From Sulfolobales archaeon (GTDB lineage Archaea; Thermoproteota; Thermoprotei_A; Sulfolobales; Desulfurococcaceae), in assembly GCA_025059075.1 (NCBI GenBank), contig JANXDZ010000003.1:62001-126000 (forward strand): DNA of 64,000 bases, given 5' to 3'. Below, in pieces: positions 8,983 to 17,722 of this stretch; position 1 is the stretch's first letter, and each line of letters begins with the position of its first letter. The notes under the pieces are model-generated. The model worked only from the letters and a program-made list of their open reading frames with translations. It searched no databases and had not been told where the DNA came from. The translations under genes and the position numbers were made by a program.

Positions 8983-10497
8983 CTACTTCCTTTCTTCAGC
9001 TCTCTTCAGAACTATTCGCTCAGCCCTAATCCTAACGTTCTTTAATATAACTCTAAGCCCACCTATTGTAGCTGGAACCGCTGGTAATGTAAATTCTGCT
9101 ACACCTTCCGCCCCACCTTCAGCCTCCGCAGGCTTTAAAGACTCTTCAGCAAGAGTTGGCGTAGGCGCTAGTGTTGTCGGCGCCTTAATCTTTTGCGCCA
9201 ACGGATGACTTCTTTCAATAAGGAACTTCTGGAGTTCCTCAATGCTTGAAGCCTCATTTTCTGTCGCAATCTTATCCCTAAGATCTAGCGGTATTGCATC
9301 AAGGACTCTTTGCTTAAGCTCTGAAGTAATCCATGCAACGCGGCTCCACCCTCCATCAGCTTGCAAAAACTTCCTACTCCTCATGTACACTATCCCTAGT
9401 CCATGGAATCCAGCGAGCTGCTTACCGCCGCTTGCAGCATCAGCAATATCCCCGAACTTGAGGCCTATGGGAGTAGGGCCTGCATACCCCCTATGCACTA
9501 TTCCTAAGCCATCGACTTCAGGTATGTAGAAAGCTACGCATTCAAAGCATCCACATGATGTATGTGGATTGTCAAATGCTGTATATAGGCATACGCGCTG
9601 TATTGCACCACCACTCGCCTTCCTTAAAGCTTCATTAACATACTCATACTCACCCTTTACAGAGTCTATTAGTTTGCCCTTAGGTATAGGGAATATGGGG
9701 CCCTTTGGATCGATTTTAACGGCTACACGAGCGTCAAGCCACGTTATAGCTCCACAGTTAGCTGATCTTTCAGGAGTTATTACACAAACGTGTGTTGGTG
9801 CAAAAGACTGACAGAGCTTACATCCATAGAATTCATCGACTTCCTCATCTCTAAGACCCAAGATCCTTGAATCCCTAATTTCATAGACTTTAAGCGCTTG
9901 TTCATAAAGCTGTTCAACAACTCTTGGCTCTGTTATAAAAGTCAACTGCATTTTCTCAATAACTGGGAAAGCTGCTTTATATAATCTATAGAGAGCAGTC
10001 CCTATGTACTTAAACGACGTCAACCCCTTTCTAACAGATCTTTTGCTTATCCTCAGCCATATATCATACCTCTGGTTTAAGTGCATGCAGCCCTCATTAT
10101 AGTTCCAGAATTCATGAATCCTTCTCTCAAGCACTCCCTCTGCTTCACGCTCTACATCTCTACCAGCAACTTCTATTAATACTGCAAACGGATAGCTTCC
10201 GCCCTCCTCTAATTCACTTAAGTCTCTGCCTATAATTATTAACTTGCCATCATCTACTTCATCCACTCTCCTAACTACTAGGAGCTCAAACTTATGCTTA
10301 TTCTTTGGTCCACCGAGCTCTACATACATGTCATCCTTTCTAATCCTCTGCCCCTCATATTGAGGACCAACGTCAACTGGTATATCGGCAAACACACTCT
10401 TCTCCGGCGTTGGAGGTATAGTGAACTCTCTTACAGATACATCCCCAGGCACTTCAATAGGTGTTAGAATACCGAGCTTTACATTCATGAAAAGCAC
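8983..10497 (-). CDS. cdhC: Acetyl-CoA synthase beta subunit CdhC
   Basis: A 504-residue archaeal-type acetyl-CoA synthase catalytic subunit, which joins methyl, CO and CoA at the Ni-Ni-[4Fe-4S] A cluster. The ligand cysteines are visible: GCKLCQSF, THVC, SANCG and the Cys-Gly-Cys of SCGCFEC that binds the distal nickel. As in other archaeal forms, the N-terminal CODH-docking domain of bacterial AcsB is missing. A proline/alanine/glutamate-rich linker (about 440-465) precedes a basic C-terminal tail. The frame opens at GTG 10497 right after the cdhB stop, but ATG 10488 lies six bases after AGGTG and may be the real start. Confidence 0.95.
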   Translation of the reverse strand: MLFMNVKLGILTPIEVPGDVSVREFTIPPTPEKSVFADIPVDVGPQYEGQRIRKDDMYVELGGPKNKHKFELLVVRRVDEVDDGKLIIIGRDLSELEEGGSYPFAVLIEVAGRDVEREAEGVLERRIHEFWNYNEGCMHLNQRYDIWLRISKRSVRKGLTSFKYIGTALYRLYKAAFPVIEKMQLTFITEPRVVEQLYEQALKVYEIRDSRILGLRDEEVDEFYGCKLCQSFAPTHVCVITPERSANCGAITWLDARVAVKIDPKGPIFPIPKGKLIDSVKGEYEYVNEALRKASGGAIQRVCLYTAFDNPHTSCGCFECVAFYIPEVDGLGIVHRGYAGPTPIGLKFGDIADAASGGKQLAGFHGLGIVYMRSRKFLQADGGWSRVAWITSELKQRVLDAIPLDLRDKIATENEASSIEELQKFLIERSHPLAQKIKAPTTLAPTPTLAEESLKPAEAEGGAEGVAEFTLPAVPATIGGLRVILKNVRIRAERIVLKRAEERK

Positions 10498-11019
10498 CTA
10501 TGTCTTTAAGACTTCAGTAAGGGCCAATAAGTTTTTATGCCATAGGGGGATGGGGAGGGATGGCATAGTCCATGTAGCATTGGGATGTCCATAGGGTTCT
10601 AGTGACAATGTATTCAAATGCCTGTATGCATAGTGCTTTAAGTAGTTAAGCAAGAGCCATTCATAGTGGTATTGGAAGCCTATGAATATAGCTAGATCAT
10701 ACTCTCTATCCCTAGCCAACTTCTGTACAACACTCATTGGAAACCCCACTCTATACCTCTTAAACCCCATTGAATCAAGCCTCTGTACAACGTCGCTACT
10801 CGATGTAGTTAAATCAGCCTTTACAGCATTAGCTATATCAACAATTGTAGCAACTATATCGCTACTAACTATTCTCTCAAGCCTATATAGTTCAGAGCCT
10901 AGTAGAATTACTGGCTTCTTATGCTGCTTAATTCTACCTCCAAGTACCTTAACGTCTGTAATTACTGTTGCCTTCAGAGGTTGAGGTATTTCACCTCTAA
11001 GCCAGTACTCTACACTCAC
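10498..11019 (-). CDS. cdhB: CODH/ACS epsilon subunit CdhB
   Basis: A 173-residue epsilon subunit of the archaeal CODH component. It forms the alpha-epsilon complex with CdhA and is thought to help electron transfer to FAD or ferredoxin. The Rossmann-like region with KKPVILLGSELYRLE near the N-terminus and DLAIFIGFQYHYEWLLLNYL fits the family. The gene begins at GTG 11019, sharing one base with the cdhA stop (TAGTG), and is directly followed by cdhC. Bacteria lack this subunit, so it marks the cluster as archaeal. Confidence 0.93.
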   Translation of the reverse strand: MSVEYWLRGEIPQPLKATVITDVKVLGGRIKQHKKPVILLGSELYRLERIVSSDIVATIVDIANAVKADLTTSSSDVVQRLDSMGFKRYRVGFPMSVVQKLARDREYDLAIFIGFQYHYEWLLLNYLKHYAYRHLNTLSLEPYGHPNATWTMPSLPIPLWHKNLLALTEVLKT

Positions 11020-13388
11020 TACTTCATCACCTTAAGCCTCTTTCTAACAACTTCCTCGAGGAGAGTTGGATCTGATATAGATGGCCTCTCCCTCCAATTA
11101 ACTTCCCTCAGGAACCTCACTACTTCATCCTTATACGTTATGGGTATATCGGATTCAGTTCTTATAAGTAAGTGAAGGTCTTGAGGGAGCTTGTCGTAAC
11201 CATAGAACTTCTTGTAGAGTGAGATGTAGTTCGTCAACTTTATAGCTCTGCCCTGAGGCGTGTCAGCTGGCCTTATGCATAGCTTCGCAGCCATAATCAT
11301 GGCCTCCCCCCTGCTTTCAGCTGCATAGAATAAATGCTCGGGGACAGGGCCTCCATAGACCTTGTCGCCTGTCTTAGCGTCGTAAAGGAACCAAGCTTCA
11401 TCCCTCTCACCGTCCCCCAGCAGCATTCTCCTATACTTAATGCCGTGAGGCCCCACGATTACTGGAACGCCTAAGCGCCAAAAACCTGATGCTATAGCAG
11501 CTGCCTTCTGACTCATAGCACCCCAAGCTATGCCCACTGCCCCTATTCTATTAAGTATGTAGTCCGCTACCTCCATGTAATTCGCTCTCAGTGGAAGTCT
11601 TGCAAATATATTCGCTATCTTTATAACAGCTCCAGCTATGTGTGAATTCGCTACACATGAACCTACGTTAACTACGCCGCCTGGTGTAAACTCACCTGTA
11701 AACTCTTCGTATGGAGTCTTCCCCTCATCATTCTTATACATAGCTATTGCCATAGCTGAGCACCCTGATGCTACAACAATATACCTTCTGAATGCAAACT
11801 CTCTAGCCATTATTGGGACATCTACTGCACCCTCACGCCAGTTAGCACATCCAACGAAGGCTACAACTCCAGGTATAGCTCCCAAAACTATGTCTCTACC
11901 AACAGCTCTAATCTCTGTATCCTGTATAGGGCCTCTACCAACCCTTATCTTAAATACTTCACTGCTCCTCTTCTCCCCCGCTGCCTTTAGAATCACGTTC
12001 AATACCGGTATTTGTCTAGGGCAAACATATTCGCATCTATTGCATGCAAAGCACTTTTCATAGATGTCAGTTAAGCCAACTAAATCCCCCCTTGAAGCTC
12101 TATCCATGGCGTGCGATATTGGTAGATTCTGTGGACACGCTCTTTCACACTCCCTGCACTTCGTGCACTTTTTAGCGTATTCAACAACGTCTTCAAGCGG
12201 TAACTGAGCCTTCAGCTTAAGCCTAGTTGGAGCTAGCTTTAGAGCTGTTTTTACAGCAACTTCAGCAGCCTTATCGTGATCTAGTATTAAAGCGCCAGGT
12301 ATTCTACCACTGAGTAATTCTTCAACAACTTCCTCCGGGCTTTCACTAGATCTCTCAGGGAGCCCGTGGCACGCCTTATCTGTTGTAGCTATAACTACAG
12401 CACCTATCCTCCTTGCTTCTTCAACAACGTTTGTATATATACATTGCTCATCTATGACAATTACATCAGGTACGCCAGTTCTAATGAACTTCAGCTGCCA
12501 GGACATTGGCCCCACGATCTTTGCTCTCTTCTTCTCATACCTAGTAATGTCATGTGCAGTGCAACACAGTCCACATACCTCAACTTCATCTCTAATCCCC
12601 ATTCTCTCTAAGTAATCCACTATTGCACCTGCAGGAATGACGTTATGCCCTATAACGAGTATCACTGGCTTCGATACTTCAACAACTCCTAAGCCAAGGC
12701 TAACGAGAGGGGACTCTGGATCAGCTTTAGGGAAATCTAGCGCTGCCACTTGTAAAGCATCTGCAACTTCAAGAGCCACGTGATCTAGCATTCCTAAATG
12801 AAATACTTTAGATTCATAATCTATCCAACTGCCCTCCTGACCTGTGTGAACTGAGGCCAGTGTTTGAACTATCTGCCTCTCAACGTAGTCTAAAACAATC
12901 TCTAGATCGCCTAGAGTCCTAGGCTTAACTCCTGTAACGAGTCTAGTTATAGGCATTTCAACACGTACCTGCGACCCTAGATCTATGGGATGATCCCTGC
13001 TAAACCTCTCTACAAGCTTCTCAAATAATTCTCTAGCATGACTTACATGAGTTGAAGCTCCAATAGAGCAAACAAGTGCAACTAACCTAGACTGCTGATC
13101 CGAGAGCCCTAAGCCGCATGAACCCCTCTTCTCCCTAGATAGATCGCATTTACCATATGTACAGAGGCAACATAAGTCACAGAACGGTAGGTAGAGAGGT
13201 CTATATCTATTTAGCAAAACGTGATCCCACTTCCTCAGAGTCGCTATAGATGGGAATGGCGTAGGTCCCTGAGGCTCCTCCCATTCTTCAACAACGTAGC
13301 CTATGCTTAAATCAAGTCCTCTTATCTCAGATAATGGAGTTTTAAGCTCATCTATTCTCATTTTAAACTTGCTATATGGAATAGACAA
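11019..13388 (-). CDS. cdhA: CO dehydrogenase alpha subunit CdhA
   Basis: A 789-residue Ni-Fe CO dehydrogenase that interconverts CO2 and CO at the C cluster. The N-terminal cysteines for the B and D clusters are in CDLCCLCTYGKC. C-cluster region motifs include GHNVIPAGAIVDYLE, CGLCCTAHD, DEQCIY, VGCANW and GSCVANSHI. The archaeal insert with two [4Fe-4S] ferredoxin motifs is present (CTKCRECERACP and CFACNRCEYVCP). It starts at TTG 13388; GGTGG seven bases upstream is a reasonable ribosome binding site. It is the first gene of the cdhABCDE-acsV-cooC run. The 171-base gap before it carries a repeated TATA-like element. Confidence 0.96.
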   Translation of the reverse strand: MSIPYSKFKMRIDELKTPLSEIRGLDLSIGYVVEEWEEPQGPTPFPSIATLRKWDHVLLNRYRPLYLPFCDLCCLCTYGKCDLSREKRGSCGLGLSDQQSRLVALVCSIGASTHVSHARELFEKLVERFSRDHPIDLGSQVRVEMPITRLVTGVKPRTLGDLEIVLDYVERQIVQTLASVHTGQEGSWIDYESKVFHLGMLDHVALEVADALQVAALDFPKADPESPLVSLGLGVVEVSKPVILVIGHNVIPAGAIVDYLERMGIRDEVEVCGLCCTAHDITRYEKKRAKIVGPMSWQLKFIRTGVPDVIVIDEQCIYTNVVEEARRIGAVVIATTDKACHGLPERSSESPEEVVEELLSGRIPGALILDHDKAAEVAVKTALKLAPTRLKLKAQLPLEDVVEYAKKCTKCRECERACPQNLPISHAMDRASRGDLVGLTDIYEKCFACNRCEYVCPRQIPVLNVILKAAGEKRSSEVFKIRVGRGPIQDTEIRAVGRDIVLGAIPGVVAFVGCANWREGAVDVPIMAREFAFRRYIVVASGCSAMAIAMYKNDEGKTPYEEFTGEFTPGGVVNVGSCVANSHIAGAVIKIANIFARLPLRANYMEVADYILNRIGAVGIAWGAMSQKAAAIASGFWRLGVPVIVGPHGIKYRRMLLGDGERDEAWFLYDAKTGDKVYGGPVPEHLFYAAESRGEAMIMAAKLCIRPADTPQGRAIKLTNYISLYKKFYGYDKLPQDLHLLIRTESDIPITYKDEVVRFLREVNWRERPSISDPTLLEEVVRKRLKVMK

Positions 13389-13494
13389 TGAAGTGCCACC
13401 ATTTTAATTTCTCTAAACTCAACCTCACTTAAGGCTTCCTAAAAAATCTATAGTTACTGCAAGACTTATAGTGAGTAAGGTAGAGTTTTCAAAA

Positions 13495-13532
13495 ACTTTA
13501 TTTAAGAATAGATTTTCCCCACTTTATTTAAG
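13495..13532 (-). promoter_or_regulatory. Two direct copies of a 12-base TATA-like element upstream of cdhA
   Basis: On the coding strand of cdhA the word CTTAAATAAAGT occurs twice exactly, at 13532-13521 and 13506-13495, with starts 26 bases apart. Each copy resembles an archaeal TATA box. The pair lies about 105-145 bases upstream of the cdhA start in the only sizeable gap between the cooC copy 2 gene and cdhA. Either one copy is the promoter and the other an operator half, or they drive two start sites. The repeat is seen; its function is inference. Confidence 0.4.
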
Positions 13533-13559
13533 CTCCCGATACTTAATTCAATTAACTCT

Positions 13560-14333
13560 TTACTTAATAAATGCCTCTATGTACTTCTTTAACTCCTTTA
13601 TGCATTGAATAGCTTTAGATGTTGGCGCATAATCAATTAATGAAATGCCCTCTCTATCTGCTTCAATAACTGATGCATCATACGGTATTACCCCTATGAC
13701 TTCCACCCCCTCTAAAGCTCTCTTTACAATTCCTACATCATCTTCGCTAGAGGCTTTATTGATAACTACGGCAAACATCTTTACGTCAAGGTCTTTAGAT
13801 AGCTTATGCATTTGAAGCGCGACATCAATGGCCTTTACACTTGGTTCAGTTATACACAGCATAAGGTCTACGCCTCGAGCCGCTCCCCTACTCATATGCT
13901 CTAATCCTGCAACCATATCGAGTATAACGATATCCTTTCTACCCAAGATTAAATGAGATAGAAGTGCTCTTAGAAATGCATATTCAGGACACAGGCATCT
14001 TGCGCCCCCCTTCCTTACAGCTCCAAGCTTAAGTAGTTTAACGCCATCTGGACCCTTAATAGTAAACCTTTCTACAACGTCATTGACTCTGGGATTCACT
14101 AAGTACACTCCACTAGGCCTTAACGTTCTTGACTTAATGAATTCTTCGTAGTCAAATAGAACGGGCACACTATTAGCTACATCTCTCGGTATTCCAAGGG
14201 CTTGAGCGAGATTAAGGCTTGGATCAGCATCTACAGCTATAACGCTGTAGCCATCTCTACTAAGGAGTCTTGCGAGACATGCTGCAATAGTTGTTTTACC
14301 TACACCCCCCTTGCCTACAATAGCTATCTTCAT
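13560..14333 (-). CDS. cooC: CooC-type nickel-insertion ATPase (copy 2)
   Basis: A 257-residue paralogue of the CooC protein at 3585-4361. It has deviant Walker A GKGGVGKTT at residues 7-15, VDADPSLN, and IVILDMVAGLEHMSRG. The CooC metal-binding CxC is Cys113/Cys115 (GARCLCPEY), the same spacing as in copy 1. It probably matures the C cluster or A cluster of the adjacent CODH/ACS. It sits between cooT (39 bases upstream) and cdhA (171 bases downstream, with its own likely promoter). The two copies flanking one operon suggest a division of labour between the two nickel sites. Confidence 0.9.
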   Translation of the reverse strand: MKIAIVGKGGVGKTTIAACLARLLSRDGYSVIAVDADPSLNLAQALGIPRDVANSVPVLFDYEEFIKSRTLRPSGVYLVNPRVNDVVERFTIKGPDGVKLLKLGAVRKGGARCLCPEYAFLRALLSHLILGRKDIVILDMVAGLEHMSRGAARGVDLMLCITEPSVKAIDVALQMHKLSKDLDVKMFAVVINKASSEDDVGIVKRALEGVEVIGVIPYDASVIEADREGISLIDYAPTSKAIQCIKELKKYIEAFIK

Positions 14334-14372
14334 TAACTCCCCTCAGTATAGCTTAGTGAATTAATTGCAGTA

Positions 14373-14567
14373 TCACTTAAGTTTCCTTAAGAAGACTCTA
14401 TGACCTATGAAATCTACGTACTCTAACACAACGTTCGTCAATAAATACCTATTGCCAGCAATATCGATGAGAACTACTTCCCCACCTTCAAATATCATTG
14501 TAGCTATATCTCTTGCATAAAGTCTCTCAGAATCACCCTCCCTTACGTATACAATTGATTCACACAT
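14373..14567 (-). CDS. cooT: CooT-family small nickel-binding protein
   Basis: A 64-residue protein that begins MCESIVYV and continues with IATMIFEGGEVVLIDIAG and HRVFLRKLK, the pattern of the CooT family: small beta-rich dimers that bind one Ni(II) through Cys2. Cys2 is present and is one of the few cysteines. In Rhodospirillum rubrum CooT is part of CODH nickel maturation. Its place upstream of a cooC gene and the cdh operon supports the same role here. Length matches the family. Confidence 0.8.
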   Translation of the reverse strand: MCESIVYVREGDSERLYARDIATMIFEGGEVVLIDIAGNRYLLTNVVLEYVDFIGHRVFLRKLK

Positions 14568-14713
14568 GCTCTCACTAGTGCTTCAATTACTTTAACTGCA
14601 TAAAAACTTTTGTACAAACCCTCTTGAGAAGTATTAGCTTTAGAGCACGCTATACCTCAGAAATACTTGAGACTACAACTATGTTATGAACTAAATACAC
14701 TCTCCTCGAAGAC

Positions 14714-15022
14714 TTAAGTAACTCTCCTTTTCCTCACTTCATTCCTTAAGTGACTCGCTAAATTATATACTCCTTCAGCTCTCTCAAGAAATCCTGCTTG
14801 AACAAGCTCTGATAGAGCTTTAGATATGTTTCTTTCAATAATAGCGTCATCTACTTCACCCATTATATCGCGGTTCTTTGATGACTTAACTAGCTCCCTT
14901 AACTCTATTATCGCAATTAATTCTCCAACACTAATGTTCTTAATGAAGTACTCCACGATTAATCTATGGAGTTTTGAAAGACCTTCAATATTTCTTAAAC
15001 TAGGCTTCCCCTCATGCTCCAA
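14714..15022 (-). CDS. Small helical, probably winged-helix, DNA-binding protein
   Basis: A 102-residue, mostly helical protein of no assigned family. A long helical first half (LHRLIVEYFIKNISVGELI) is followed by IIERNISKALSELVQAGFLE and VYNLASHLRNEVRKRR, which looks like the recognition helix, wing and basic tail of a winged-helix regulator. It starts 13 bases after the Nth-like gene, so the two are probably co-transcribed. It lies 146 bases before cooT and could regulate the nickel/CODH genes, but that is only positional inference. Confidence 0.55.
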   Translation of the reverse strand: MEHEGKPSLRNIEGLSKLHRLIVEYFIKNISVGELIAIIELRELVKSSKNRDIMGEVDDAIIERNISKALSELVQAGFLERAEGVYNLASHLRNEVRKRRVT

Positions 15023-15035
15023 TAGAATCCCCAGC

Positions 15036-16013
15036 TTAGTAATACCATGTATTTAAGTACTTGTGTTCAGACACCATGTATTTCCCAGGTTCCTTAAAAG
15101 CTCTACAGAAATCTTTGAATAAGCACTTAGAGCACTCAGGCTTGCGTTCTCTAGTGCATATTGTTCTACCAGTATTCCAGAGGTAGTCGTCGATTAAGCC
15201 TACGTCAACTCCAGCTTCAAGAGCCACTAACTTGTAGGCTTGCCGCACGGTGAGCCTAAGCATGGTGTCTTCAGTTTGTGAAACTTCTTCACCTAAATAG
15301 ATCTTTTTCCAAAGATCTCCTTGAACTTCCACTAAGCCAGTTCTATAAGCTATTCTAACTAAGTGATTATCTACGGGGACTTCCATGTTCTCGAGATCTA
15401 TTGGTTTAAAGATCCCTCTAGCTTTAAGGAACTTCACTAATAGAAAGGACTTCTTTTCAACAGGATCTTCATAAGCTCTAAATACCCTTAAGTTATCGAC
15501 AATTCCTGGCTTACTCAAAGTCCCCCTTATTCTCTCATTAGATGCTTTCAGGAATTCATTGAATGAAGAGCTGTATAGTCTAACGATCTTATATCCAAGA
15601 TCTCTTAAAAGCGCTGTCCTCACCTCAGGATCAGGTACTTTAGCCTTACTAGTATTGAATACTTTACAGAAATCACTTAAAGTAATTGATGAAAGTCTTT
15701 GTGGAGTAAAGAAATCTGGGTCTTCAGAGAACTTCACTATGGCAAGTTTATATAAGAGGTCTGAGCCATGGTACAACTTTCCATGCAGTACATCTTCATA
15801 AGGTCTCCCAGGCCTACTAAGCCTATGGTCTATGGAGACTAACGCCATGAAGTACATGCCAACAATCTCTACATCAGCTCCCCTAGGGGGGTAGAAGTCT
15901 TCATTAAATAAGTACATTTCCCTTAGAGAAGGCGTAATTCTAAAAACTTCCCCCATATTTCTTGCCCTACTGGTATCCAGCTTTACTTCCCAAGACATAG
16001 CCTCCCCTATCAC
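15036..16013 (-). CDS. Endonuclease III-like [4Fe-4S] protein with degenerate HhH motif
   Basis: A 325-residue protein whose C-terminal half aligns by eye with the Nth/MutY (HhH-GPD) glycosylase family. VPVDNHLVRIAYRTGL corresponds to the VDTHVxRxxNRxGL motif with its catalytic Asp, and the tail carries the iron-sulfur loop as C-x7-C-x2-C-x5-C (CTRERKPECSKCLFKDFC). The canonical helix-hairpin-helix LPGVGRKTA with its catalytic lysine is not recognisable. The first 200 residues are unlike Nth. It may be a base-excision glycosylase of unknown specificity or a non-catalytic DNA-binding relative. GTG 16013 or ATG 15998 could be the start. Confidence 0.55.
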   Translation of the reverse strand: MIGEAMSWEVKLDTSRARNMGEVFRITPSLREMYLFNEDFYPPRGADVEIVGMYFMALVSIDHRLSRPGRPYEDVLHGKLYHGSDLLYKLAIVKFSEDPDFFTPQRLSSITLSDFCKVFNTSKAKVPDPEVRTALLRDLGYKIVRLYSSSFNEFLKASNERIRGTLSKPGIVDNLRVFRAYEDPVEKKSFLLVKFLKARGIFKPIDLENMEVPVDNHLVRIAYRTGLVEVQGDLWKKIYLGEEVSQTEDTMLRLTVRQAYKLVALEAGVDVGLIDDYLWNTGRTICTRERKPECSKCLFKDFCRAFKEPGKYMVSEHKYLNTWYY

Positions 16014-16162
16014 AACTCATCTTTACCTAAAGTAAGACTGAGTCAGACTTAAATAGATATTCTAATTACTCAGTACTTAGGATTTGAAATAAGTAATTTA
16101 AATTAACAAGAGGATATGTTTAAAAGTGGGGGGAGTGAATTGAATAGGGGAGTCGGGGTACT

Positions 16163-16561
16163 ATGGGGGTCATAGTAAAAGGGGGACACAGGTATGGAGA
16201 AGGGAGAGGGGCATTAGTGGTGGGAAGGCATTACTACGGCGAGCTATATGAGTGTAATCCTGAGAAGCTTAGCAATGCAGATTATATCAAGGAAGTCATT
16301 ATTAATGCTTCTAAAGTTGGAGGATTTACATTACTTAGCGTAAACGCTTGGTACATAAGCCCTGGCGTGAGTGCTATTGGAATAATCTTAGAGAGCCACA
16401 TAGCTATACACACATGGCCTGAGTATAAGTTTGCAACAGTCGACGTATATACATGTGGAGGTAGAGCAGACCCCCTACCGGCCTTTAAATACATAGTTGA
16501 AGCTTTAGAAGCTAAAAAATACACACTGAAATACAGTTCTAGGAACTTAGAGGAGCTATGA
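16163..16561 (+). CDS. speD: S-adenosylmethionine decarboxylase proenzyme
   Basis: A 132-residue SpeD-type AdoMet decarboxylase. The proenzyme cleaves itself before Ser78 (ESHIAIHTWPE), which becomes the pyruvoyl group. Cys98 in YTCGG is the conserved proton donor, and His82 lies in the active site. It makes decarboxylated AdoMet for spermidine or long-chain polyamine synthesis; some archaeal relatives act on arginine instead. TGTTTAAAAG at about 16118-16127 is a likely TATA box, divergent from the Nth-like gene. The next gene starts one base after its stop. Confidence 0.93.
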   Translation: MGVIVKGGHRYGEGRGALVVGRHYYGELYECNPEKLSNADYIKEVIINASKVGGFTLLSVNAWYISPGVSAIGIILESHIAIHTWPEYKFATVDVYTCGGRADPLPAFKYIVEALEAKKYTLKYSSRNLEEL

Positions 16562-16562
16562 C

Positions 16563-17693
16563 TTGCACAGTAGAGTCGGCATAATTGGCGGTGGCGTAGC
16601 TGGCCTTAGCTTAGCTGCTCTCCTAGGAAGAGAGATGGATGTAAAGCTATTTGAAGAACATGGAGTAGTTGGATACCCAAAACACTGCACTGGAGTAATA
16701 AGCAGCGAGACTCTAAAGCTATTTAAAAACATGTTGTTTGAACCCCCAACTCTAGCTAATAGCAAAGAAGTAGAAATACACGCTAGCTCTAGAAGCCTAC
16801 TGATAGACTTATCTAAAAACCCCATATACATAGTCGATAGACAATTATTTGAAGAAAAACTCTTAGATAACGCCTTAAACGCTGGTGTAGAAGTAGAACT
16901 AGGTGCAAGAGTAAGGAGCTTTAAAGCATCCTCTAATGGAGTAACATTGATTGCTGGAGGCAAGGAGGAGAGCTTTAACTCAATAGCTATAGCTGAAGGA
17001 GCAGCTAGATGCCTATCGAGAAAATTAAAGTGCCCTGAAGGCGAAGTAATTTACGGAATAAACTACTTAGTTAAAATAAGTGAGTGCATTGAGTCAAAAG
17101 TACACGTATTCTTCACTAAGAGTACTCCAGGGCTCTTTGCATGGTTTATACCCACTGGAGGTGAGGCAATAGTAGGTTATGGAGGTGGATTAATCCACAG
17201 AGATAAGTTACTTAACTACATAGCTAAACGCACTAGCATAGAGCTGAGGGGAGTTGTTGAAAGCTATGGGGGATTAATCAATATAGCTAAGCCATGCAAC
17301 TTAGTACACTACGGTGGAAGAATTTACCTAACTGGAGACTCAGCAGCATTAAATAAGCCACTTACAGGCGGAGGACTATATGCTATAGCTAGACTTACAC
17401 CCATGTTAGCTAATGCAATTAAGTCAAGTGAAAGCAATTCATTAATCAATGCTTTTAGAGCATTTGAAAAAAGGCATAGAGTCCAGTTAAACGCGAGGAG
17501 AGCCATAATGGCTTTAGGTGGACTACATATTGGAGCAGAGGCCTTAGCAAGATCTCTTGAAGCAGGAGGCTTAATAGAGGCCTGGGACTTCGATCACCAT
17601 GAGGAAGCAATATTGAGATCCATTAAGCATCCCGTTAAAACACTGTCAATACTTCAACAGCTTTTAAGCATAATGCTTAGGGCAGGGCTCTAG
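16563..17693 (+). CDS. Geranylgeranyl reductase family FAD-dependent oxidoreductase
   Basis: A 376-residue flavoprotein of the geranylgeranyl reductase family. The FAD dinucleotide-binding motif GIIGGGVAGLSLAALL is at the N-terminus, GYPKHCTGVIS corresponds to the family's (A/G)YPxxCxG motif, and GDSAALNKPLTGGGLY is the second FAD-binding segment. Family members saturate isoprenoid chains of archaeal ether lipids or quinones. The start is TTG 16563, one base after the speD stop, so the two genes are co-transcribed. The exact substrate is not determinable. Confidence 0.85.
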   Translation: MHSRVGIIGGGVAGLSLAALLGREMDVKLFEEHGVVGYPKHCTGVISSETLKLFKNMLFEPPTLANSKEVEIHASSRSLLIDLSKNPIYIVDRQLFEEKLLDNALNAGVEVELGARVRSFKASSNGVTLIAGGKEESFNSIAIAEGAARCLSRKLKCPEGEVIYGINYLVKISECIESKVHVFFTKSTPGLFAWFIPTGGEAIVGYGGGLIHRDKLLNYIAKRTSIELRGVVESYGGLINIAKPCNLVHYGGRIYLTGDSAALNKPLTGGGLYAIARLTPMLANAIKSSESNSLINAFRAFEKRHRVQLNARRAIMALGGLHIGAEALARSLEAGGLIEAWDFDHHEEAILRSIKHPVKTLSILQQLLSIMLRAGL

Positions 17694-17722
17694 AGATCAT
17701 TACCTCTACAAAGCCATAGGCA

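Noticed and set aside
4648-9208. Plus-strand open frames opposite the cdh genes
   Set aside because: They are shadows of well-supported minus-strand genes and have serine/proline-rich, domain-free translations.
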